The position numbers and the translations under genes are program-made. A DNA stretch of 20,731 nucleotides from G020353235 sp035528295 (GTDB taxonomy: Bacteria; Chloroflexota; Dehalococcoidia; Dehalococcoidales; JAUYDJ01): positions 1 through 20,731 of the forward strand of contig DATKYY010000074.1 in assembly GCA_035528295.1 (NCBI GenBank), read 5' to 3'. Under the pieces are notes generated by a model. That model saw only the letters and a program-made list of their open reading frames with translations, made no database searches and was not told the origin of the DNA. Positions 8,401 to 12,897 of the stretch are shown piece by piece; the first letter of the stretch is position 1; each line of letters opens with the position of its first letter.

Positions 8401-8503
8401 GCCCAAGGTGATGGACAATCTTATGCCCCACATGATTGGTGATGTCGTCCCGCTGGTCACCCAGCCGATGATTGACTACCTCAGGGGCAAGAGCCAGAAG
8501 TAA
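5423..8503 (+). CDS. Fused FAD-linked oxidase / 4Fe-4S / CCG-domain oxidoreductase (GlcD-GlcF-like) with Met-rich tail
   Basis: A 1026-residue redox protein. Residues 50-220 form an FAD-binding type 4 domain (PRGKATTGYGG, AATVGGWLAQGGTGIG, SGAEGITGLI). Residues 220-460 are the FAD-oxidase C domain, ending AILNPGKV. Two 4Fe-4S ligand sets follow: C512, C515, C518, C522 and C563, C566, C569, C573. Two CCG domains carry C649, C682-C683, C719, C722 and C778, C814-C815, C851, C854, as in GlpC, LutA, GlcF and heterodisulfide reductase B. Such fusions oxidise 2-hydroxyacids (D-lactate, glycolate, 2-hydroxyglutarate) and pass electrons to quinone or another carrier; the substrate is not readable. Residues 903-1016 contain 24 methionines plus many prolines and form an extra tail that may associate with membrane or metal. 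The GTG start at 5423 has AGGGGG 6-7 nt upstream. The gene is monocistronic, with a terminator 24 bp downstream. Confidence 0.9.
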   Translation: MAKLNSQQRAYLEQKFGNRVSFHKTERKLYSHDVAAMPSLIKPLIGNTTPDAVVQPQTEAELVKLVRWATEQKVPLTPRGKATTGYGGVLPIKKGVVIDFYQMSQVSHIDAKAMTATAQAGVVWEKLDKELQKRGLTLRLYPTSYPAATVGGWLAQGGTGIGSFEFGWFQDNVVSARVVLPDGKVQEFSGADLDLISGAEGITGLISEVTLRVQPLEDMKIIAIGCPDPHDLQQLAQAIIDQKLPIWSLIFINPRMAELKNKAPLMEHYGHPVEKHVLLPASYILTLAFRPKDEKAVMAKLPQIMKPCQAELLSDKIAQHEWENRFKLMIVKRLGPSLIPAEAVVPLASLGNMMAEVERKVNQPIVKEGVIIRKSQNGQPEVVILGFIPGDQRKFGYNFVFPLSLSVMKIAEKHGGRAYSTGLYFARKAPQVFGKERLTRLKAFKKKVDRQAILNPGKVIGGGVLSLATYLAQLFEPLLRPFGNQVITHIGERPTKPVRNIPPDVVWYAYGCSQCGYCIDECDQFYGRKWESQSPRGKWYWLREYIEGRENWDQFMVDTILVCTTCELCNLRCSAALPIEPSWMKLRGQLITDEKRMTFPPFEMMAASLRKEGDIWAAYRKDRTAWFPEDLKAKHGPSHKAKVAYFAGCTASHVENDIAMAAVRLLDAAGVDFTYIGEKENCCGTPMLVCGKWDVFEETLRSNIQNMKDAGVDTVVTSCPACDMMWRQVYPVWTEKLGIDYPITAKHYSEVVTEKIKSGEFKFPDTGQKTTVTLHDSCHIGRVSSVYDAPRDLIKAIPGVKLVEMEHNREWAHCCGSVLTLIKDPPVAADIGKFRMDEAIATGAQKLLALCPCCEFQFRVTAKKKQLPIETVDLARFATSVLGYDFPDPNPEVQKQWAVFEAMIALMTPQGFAELMGSMWPELIDAMPFGMGKMMRAMGRIPGVLNLMKPMFPILFPRLLPMMMPKVMPVMLKRVAERIPMPDYMREQMPELMPKVMDNLMPHMIGDVVPLVTQPMIDYLRGKSQK

Positions 8504-8526
8504 CCTGATAGCATACCTGAAATTAT

Positions 8527-8554
8527 AAGGCACAGACTTTTGTCTGTGCCTTTT
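8527..8554 (+). terminator. Rho-independent terminator after the FAD/Fe-S gene
   Basis: AAGGCACAGAC (8527-8537) and GTCTGTGCCTT (8542-8552) form a perfect 11-bp stem with a TTTT loop, followed by TTTTGCTTT. It lies 24 bp after the stop codon at 8503. Confidence 0.85.
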
Positions 8555-8577
8555 GCTTTACTTAACCTGCCCGGCTA

Positions 8578-8904
8578 TTAAATCTCAATGCCCAGGTCGG
8601 CACTGAGCTCATCTTTTACTTCATCCAGAGCATTCATCGCGGCATGGACGTTTTCCAGGCTATGGGTGTAAGGGTTACGCTGGTCGGTGAGCAGGGCAAT
8701 CCAGTATTCAAGGACACTGGACTGCAGGATTTCAACCTTGGAAACCCCGACCAGATTATAGCGTAAATTGTCAAATTCCTCCTTGGTTGCCTTGGCGTAC
8801 TCTATAACCCTGGGGTTGGTTTCAAGCAGTTTCAGTAGCTTTTGCAGGTTAATTATATTTTCTTTGATTTGTTTTTTTAACTGTTCAGTATCTTTAGACT
8901 GCAT
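8578..8904 (-). CDS. Small helical (coiled-coil) hypothetical protein
   Basis: A 108-residue, probably all-helical soluble protein. The first 50 residues have the heptad-like spacing of a coiled coil (LKKQIKENIINLQKLLKLLE), and further helices follow (VEILQSSVLEYWIALL, VHAAMNALDEVKDEL). There is no signal peptide, membrane segment, cysteine or catalytic motif. The start ATG at 8904 has only a weak GGGA upstream. It ends 24 bp past the terminator of the converging FAD/Fe-S gene and sits downstream of the HNH-like gene on the same strand, with a 76-bp gap. I do not recognise the family; a structural or partner-binding role is possible but unsupported. Confidence 0.65.
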   Translation of the reverse strand: MQSKDTEQLKKQIKENIINLQKLLKLLETNPRVIEYAKATKEEFDNLRYNLVGVSKVEILQSSVLEYWIALLTDQRNPYTHSLENVHAAMNALDEVKDELSADLGIEI

Positions 8905-8980
8905 AATAAATCCCGACTTTAGTTACACCGGTATAAGGTGCCTGATTCTGAGTTAAATCGACGAAGGAGAATTAAGCTTA

Positions 8981-9223
8981 CTAGGGGGCCTTCTGATAAC
9001 ACTCCCAGCAAAGAATCTCCAGATTCCACAACGCGTCATCATCACAAATCTTACTTCTACAGTAAGCTTCCCAGCCATCCTTCAAATCCTTGCCCCGGTT
9101 CTCCCAGGCCAGAGTTTTACCGCACCTGCCCCCAGGGTGTTCATGAGGTACCAGCAGGCACTCACACCTTCCTTCTGCCCTCTGCCAGCCCTCTTTTATC
9201 ATTTTATCGGAAAATACTGTCAT
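8981..9223 (-). CDS. HNH-endonuclease-like zinc protein with the catalytic histidines replaced
   Basis: An 80-residue protein with the layout of small HNH proteins: GRCEC (C20, C22), RCGK (C34), WEAYC at the place of the usual W-E-A-H-H, then LWNLEILCWECY in place of the usual L-x-N-L-x-x-L-C-x-x-C-H. The cysteine pair C72/C75 and the central N67 are kept, so a zinc-stabilised beta-beta-alpha fold is likely. Y54 and Y76 stand where the general-base and metal-binding histidines are expected, so nuclease activity is doubtful. Two histidines (H27, H29) occur elsewhere. The ATG at 9223 has an AGGAGG 7 nt upstream, which argues for real expression. The comparison is from knowledge of the HNH motif, not an alignment. 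Confidence 0.6.
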   Translation of the reverse strand: MTVFSDKMIKEGWQRAEGRCECLLVPHEHPGGRCGKTLAWENRGKDLKDGWEAYCRSKICDDDALWNLEILCWECYQKAP

Positions 9224-9308
9224 TGTCTGCCTCCTCTTCTAGCCTACCTCCATTTTGAAAAAAAATCAACCGGAATCAAAGCCGAATAGCCAAAGTGAGC
9301 GGCTAAGA

Positions 9309-9343
9309 GCTATAAAATAACCCCTTATTTGTGCTATAAAATA
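9309..9343. repeat. Two copies of GCTATAAAATA 24 bp apart
   Basis: GCTATAAAATA occurs at 9309-9319 and again at 9333-9343 in the divergent gap before the two-helix membrane protein. Each contains a TATAAA-like -10 box, so these may be duplicated promoter elements. No good -35 box was found at standard spacing. Confidence 0.3.
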
Positions 9344-9368
9344 GAAAAGCCAGATAACGTGAAGGGCG

Positions 9369-9626
9369 ATGAACAAGAGGGAATGGACCACCGCTTTCGG
9401 ACTGAGCTTCATACCGCTGGTGCTCTGGATACTGTTTATCCTGTACAACTTTGACGTATATTCGCCGGCATTTCCGTGGCCAGTGTTTCTTCTGCCCACT
9501 TTACTGTATATCAGTTTCCAAAGCTGTCTTGCCCTGCTCGCCTTTGGGGAGGAAATCGGCAAAATAGCCGGGCGGTTAGGCCTGGCGGTTGGCGTTCTGG
9601 GGGAACAGATCAGGAAATGGTTTTAG
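9369..9626 (+). CDS. Small two-helix membrane protein, unknown function
   Basis: An 85-residue protein with two hydrophobic segments, about residues 10-28 (FGLSFIPLVLWILFILYNF) and 38-58 (PVFLLPTLLYISFQSCLALL), and a soluble amphipathic C-terminal helix (EEIGKIAGRLGLAVGVLGEQI) that begins with an acidic pair. No catalytic residues or known motif are visible. The start at 9369 has GAAGGG only 2 bp upstream, closer than ideal, but no better start exists. It is 87 bp upstream of the GAF/HPRT fusion on the same strand and may share its transcript. The family is not recognised. Confidence 0.6.
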   Translation: MNKREWTTAFGLSFIPLVLWILFILYNFDVYSPAFPWPVFLLPTLLYISFQSCLALLAFGEEIGKIAGRLGLAVGVLGEQIRKWF

Positions 9627-9713
9627 TCGCTAAAAAGACATCCCGGCAGCGCGTTGCCGTGTTCGTTGACATTCGGATTTAGCCTGCCTAGAATGAATTC
9701 AGGAGGGGTTTGA

Positions 9714-11156
9714 TTGCCGATAGGCAAGGAGCGGTATTACTACAAAGCGGTTCGCCGGGCTAGCGCCGTGGTTAATTCGGGCCTGGAACTGAAACCGCTG
9801 CTGGCCACTATCGTGCGCGGCACCGCCCGGGCGATGAATGCCGGCGCCTCACTGGTATTACTTGATGCCACCAAGAAGAAACTGATTCACAGCGCCTCGT
9901 GGGGACTACCCCAGTCCTATCTCCGCAAGGGGATAATGGACGCCGATAGAAGCCTGACCGAGGTGCCTACCGGGCAGCCGGTGGCTATTTTAGATGTGGC
10001 TCAGGACAGCCGTGTCCAGTACCCCGATTTAGCCCTGAAAGCGGGTATCGTCTCCATGCTGGGCGTGCCGCTTACCATTGGTGCCACCGTGGCCGGCAGT
10101 ATGAGGGTCTATACCAAACAACCCGTCGAGTTCAGCAACCAGGATATTAATTTCGTAACCACCATGGCTAACCTGGCGGCGGTAGCCATCAAAAATGACG
10201 CCCTCCGTCAGCAAAAGACACCCGCCGAGCCCGGCAGAGGCCTCGCAGAAGCGGGCACGGCACCACTGAGGCAGGCGCGTTCGGCAAGCTTCGCCCACCC
10301 CAGCGAGGAAGAATTCACCCAGATACTGGACTTCTATAATATAGAGTGGGTATACGAGCCGCAGTCTTTCCCCTTAGCCTGGGAAGGAGAGCGGATAACC
10401 GAGATGTTCACCCCCGATTTCTACCTGCCCGGCCTTGAGCTCTATGTTGAACTAACTACCATGAAGCAGAGCCTGGTGACCGAAAAAAATCACAAGCTGC
10501 GGCGCCTCCGAGAGCTATATCCTGAAGTCAATATTACCCTGCTCTACAAGAAGGATTTTGACCGCCTGCTGGCCAAGTTTGGCTATGGCCCCTTAGCCCA
10601 GGAGCGGGGGCAGGGTGTCGGTGAGATACTGTATTCCAGCGCTGAAATCCAGCGTAGAGTGCGGGAGATGGCCAAGAAGCTGTCCAGGGACTATGCCAAC
10701 CGCCGCCCGGTCATGATAGGCGTGCTGCGCGGCGTTTTTTGCTTCATGGCTGACCTGATACGCCAGATGACCGTCCCGCTTGATGTCGACTTTATGGCGA
10801 TATCTTATTATGGCGGCGAGGACAGCACCATCGTTAAGATAACCAAAGACATAGACCTTAATGTGGACGGGCGGCTGGTCATTTTAGTTGAGGACATCGT
10901 TGACACCGGTTTCACACTGAACTTTGTGATTAACCACCTCAAGGCTAAGGGAGTAGCCGAGCTGGCCGTCTGTACCCTGCTGGATAAGCGGACCCGCCGT
11001 ATTATTGATATACCGCTGGACTACGTGGGCTTTGAAGTACCCGATGAGTTTGTCATCGGCTATGGTCTAGACTATCGGGAAGAGTACCGCAACCTGCCCT
11101 TTATCAGTCTGCTCAGCAAGCCAAGCCCGCCCAAAACCAGACGCGGCAAGCGCTAA
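9714..11156 (+). CDS. Three-domain protein: GAF sensor, PD-(D/E)xK-like segment, hypoxanthine phosphoribosyltransferase
   Basis: A 480-residue protein, more than twice the usual 180 residues of HPRT. Residues 10-165 match a GAF domain (SLVLLDATKKKLIHSASWG, SMLGVPLTI, FVTTMANLAAVAI). Residues 166-195 are a linker. Residues 196-290 resemble a restriction-endonuclease-like fold (VYEP, MFTPDFYLPG, LYVELTTMK, LLYKKDF), with P234-D235 and E246; T248 sits where a catalytic lysine is usual. Residues 300-470 are HPRT: GVLRG near 336-340, the YYG flexible-loop region at 365-367, the PRPP motif E393-DIVDTG-F400-TL and the C-terminal FVIGYGLDYREEYRNLPFI. HPRT joins hypoxanthine or guanine to PRPP to give IMP or GMP. 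The TTG start is set by AGGAGGGG at 9701-9708. The GAF domain may sense a nucleotide, but no ligand is shown. Confidence 0.85.
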   Translation: MPIGKERYYYKAVRRASAVVNSGLELKPLLATIVRGTARAMNAGASLVLLDATKKKLIHSASWGLPQSYLRKGIMDADRSLTEVPTGQPVAILDVAQDSRVQYPDLALKAGIVSMLGVPLTIGATVAGSMRVYTKQPVEFSNQDINFVTTMANLAAVAIKNDALRQQKTPAEPGRGLAEAGTAPLRQARSASFAHPSEEEFTQILDFYNIEWVYEPQSFPLAWEGERITEMFTPDFYLPGLELYVELTTMKQSLVTEKNHKLRRLRELYPEVNITLLYKKDFDRLLAKFGYGPLAQERGQGVGEILYSSAEIQRRVREMAKKLSRDYANRRPVMIGVLRGVFCFMADLIRQMTVPLDVDFMAISYYGGEDSTIVKITKDIDLNVDGRLVILVEDIVDTGFTLNFVINHLKAKGVAELAVCTLLDKRTRRIIDIPLDYVGFEVPDEFVIGYGLDYREEYRNLPFISLLSKPSPPKTRRGKR

Positions 11157-11169
11157 AGGGGAACCGGTA

Positions 11170-11293
11170 ATAAAAAGAAGCGCTCCAGGTAGCCTTCGTC
11201 ACCCGCACCTCCTGCTTCGGTTGCTCCTTTCGGTTGCCCTACTTGGCCGCTCCCTCGGCAGTCAGTAACAACAACTCCGGTTACCTGGAGCGT
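11170..11293 (-). ncRNA. Candidate small RNA gene with closing terminal stem and T-run
   Basis: The minus strand has every part of a small RNA gene: a TTGACA/CATACT promoter at 11327-11299, a predicted start at about 11293, a roughly 124-nt transcript whose ends pair (CGCTCCAGGTA at 11292-11282 with TACCTGGAGCG at 11191-11181), and a CTTCTTTTT tail at 11180-11172 acting as terminator. The inside carries two copies of GCAACCGAA (11237-11229 and 11224-11216), a CC-GAAA-GG tetraloop hairpin and several GGA motifs. No open reading frame is evident. Size and shape recall the small bacterial SRP RNA, but its conserved GGAAGCAGC domain IV motif is not present. It lies between the HPRT fusion, with which it converges, and the glycerate kinase gene. 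The class is unknown. Confidence 0.55.
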
Positions 11294-11298
11294 TAAGC

Positions 11299-11327
11299 AG
11301 TATGCCACACCCTGGCCGGGTTGTCAA
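11299..11327 (-). promoter_or_regulatory. Sigma70-type promoter of the candidate small RNA
   Basis: On the minus strand a perfect TTGACA (11327-11322) is followed after exactly 17 bp by CATACT (11304-11299). The predicted start falls at the first bases of the closing stem of the RNA. No minus-strand protein gene follows directly, so the promoter most simply serves the RNA. Confidence 0.6.
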
Positions 11328-11512
11328 GAAAACCAGCGCCATTAAAAGGCGGGCTAGAGCAACTGGGGTCTAAAAAATTGGTAATGCCATAGGTGAAAAT
11401 TTGCTTTTTTAGCCTTTTTTGACCCCCCTATTCCTGCGGTTATGGCTACCACTCTGGATTTAATATTTTTACCCCAACCCTGGGCAGTTTCCCAATTATT
11501 ATCTTTTAACGA

Positions 11513-11518
11513 TATAAT
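11513..11518 (+). promoter_or_regulatory. -10 box before the glycerate kinase gene
   Basis: TATAAT lies at 11513-11518 with no strong -35 upstream. It overlaps the TTG at 11518 that opens the longest reading frame, which supports the ATG at 11548 as the true start, with a leader of about 23 nt. The rest of the 11328-11547 gap has T-rich stretches (11402-11430) but no gene. Confidence 0.4.
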
Positions 11519-11547
11519 TGGGGCGACTATTAATTAGCCGGGCAAAA

Positions 11548-12897
11548 ATGGCTATTATCAAGAACAAAGACGCGCTGGCTAAAACCAGCCTGAGAAAACA
11601 AGCCCTGGACATTATTGAGGCGGGCATCAACCGGGTCCTGCCGCCAAACGTCATCAAGTCTACCGTGGGCTATGACTCAGCCAGACAAATCCTTACCGTT
11701 AGCGGCGACACCTATCGTCTTTCCAGAGGCAGGGTATTTGTTATCGGCGGGGGCAAGGCATCCGGCCTGATGGCGGAAACACTGGAGAGCATCCTGCCGC
11801 CGGCGAATATCACCGCCGGCATAATTAACAGCAAAAGCGCCGATTATAAGACCAGCCGGATTAAACTGATAACCGCGGGGCACCCGATTCCGGATGAAAG
11901 GGGTATTAATGGCGTAAAGGAGATGCTGGCTCTGAAAGAGGGCTATGCCATAGGTGAAAGTGACCTGGTGATATGTTTAATCTCAGGCGGGGGGTCGGCG
12001 CTAATGCCCTGCCCCGTTTCCGGGGTTAGCCTGAAAGACAAACAGAAAATTACCGAGCTACTGATAAGCTCGGGGGCGGAGATAGCCGAGATTAACACGG
12101 TCAGAAAGCACCTGTCTCGAATCAAGGGAGGCCAATTAGGCGCCTACTTCGCGCCAGCCACCGTTGTTTCCCTGATATTATCCGATGTAATCGGCAATGA
12201 CCTGGCCGTAATTGCCTCCGGGCCTACCTTCCCCGACCCCACCACCTTTGCCGACGCCTATAAAATCCTGGAACGGCACCAGCTGCTGGCCAAAGCGCCC
12301 CGGAGTGTCGCCGGCTTTTTGGAAAAGGGCTGCCAGGGTAAGGTAGCCGAGACGCCGAAAGCCCTCAATAACTGTCACAACTACATAATCGGCGATAACC
12401 GCTTAGCCCTGGAAGCCATGAAAAATAAAGCCAGAGAGATGGGCTTTACGCCCGGTATTATTACCGCCCAGCAAAGAGGTGATACCACCGCGGCAGCTCA
12501 GTCCAGGGCTAACGAGATACTGAACGCCCGATATGCCGGCTATGACGCCCTGCTAATCGGTGGTGAAACCACGCCCAAACTGCCTACCCCGGCGGGCAGG
12601 GGCGGCCGAAACCAGCACTTCGCCACCGCATCCATGCTGGCGATGGCACCATACCCCGGTGAATGGGTGGTGGCCAGTGTCGGCAGCGACGGTTCGGACT
12701 TCCTGCCTGAAGTGGCCGGGGCCATAGTTGACCATAACTCTTTAGATAACGCCCAAAAGAAAAAAATAGATGTGAAAGCCTATCTGGATAGATATGACAG
12801 CAATACCCTGCTGGAACAGCTTGGCGGTTCGCTCATAATCACCGGTGCTACCGGGACCAATGTCGGTGATATTATGCTGTATCTCTTCAGAACTTGA
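11548..12897 (+). CDS. Glycerate 2-kinase (GckA/MOFRL family)
   Basis: A 449-residue soluble enzyme, the normal length for the family, that phosphorylates D-glycerate with ATP to 2-phosphoglycerate and feeds lower glycolysis. The N-terminal GckA-type domain shows VIGGGKASGLM (K70), GHPIPDERG, LISGGGSALMPCP near residues 144-156, NTVRKHLSRIKGG (R186) and VIASGPTFPDP. The C-terminal MOFRL domain has GGETTPKLP, GRGGRNQHFA and SVGSDGSDFLPEVAGAIVD. ATG 11548 is preferred over TTG 11518, because the latter overlaps a TATAAT box; the Shine-Dalgarno sequence is weak. The gene converges on the alpha-mannosidase gene with an 11-bp overlap of coding ends. It could serve glycerate, serine or glycolate salvage; the local neighbours do not decide this. 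Confidence 0.9.
   Translation: MAIIKNKDALAKTSLRKQALDIIEAGINRVLPPNVIKSTVGYDSARQILTVSGDTYRLSRGRVFVIGGGKASGLMAETLESILPPANITAGIINSKSADYKTSRIKLITAGHPIPDERGINGVKEMLALKEGYAIGESDLVICLISGGGSALMPCPVSGVSLKDKQKITELLISSGAEIAEINTVRKHLSRIKGGQLGAYFAPATVVSLILSDVIGNDLAVIASGPTFPDPTTFADAYKILERHQLLAKAPRSVAGFLEKGCQGKVAETPKALNNCHNYIIGDNRLALEAMKNKAREMGFTPGIITAQQRGDTTAAAQSRANEILNARYAGYDALLIGGETTPKLPTPAGRGGRNQHFATASMLAMAPYPGEWVVASVGSDGSDFLPEVAGAIVDHNSLDNAQKKKIDVKAYLDRYDSNTLLEQLGGSLIITGATGTNVGDIMLYLFRT

Noticed and set aside
11165..11295. Small SRP RNA (4.5S) identity for the candidate RNA
   Set aside because: Length, end pairing and the GAAA hairpin fit, but the conserved domain IV stretch with AGCAGC next to the tetraloop is not found. 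I keep it as an unassigned RNA.
11181..11298. Integron attC site
   Set aside because: GTTAAGC at 11292-11298 fits the GTTRRRY core, but the matching RYYYAAC on the left is absent and there is no integrase or cassette array.
11518..11547. TTG start at 11518 for glycerate kinase
   Set aside because: The codon overlaps a TATAAT -10 box, so it is probably upstream of the transcript; ATG 11548 fits the family length.
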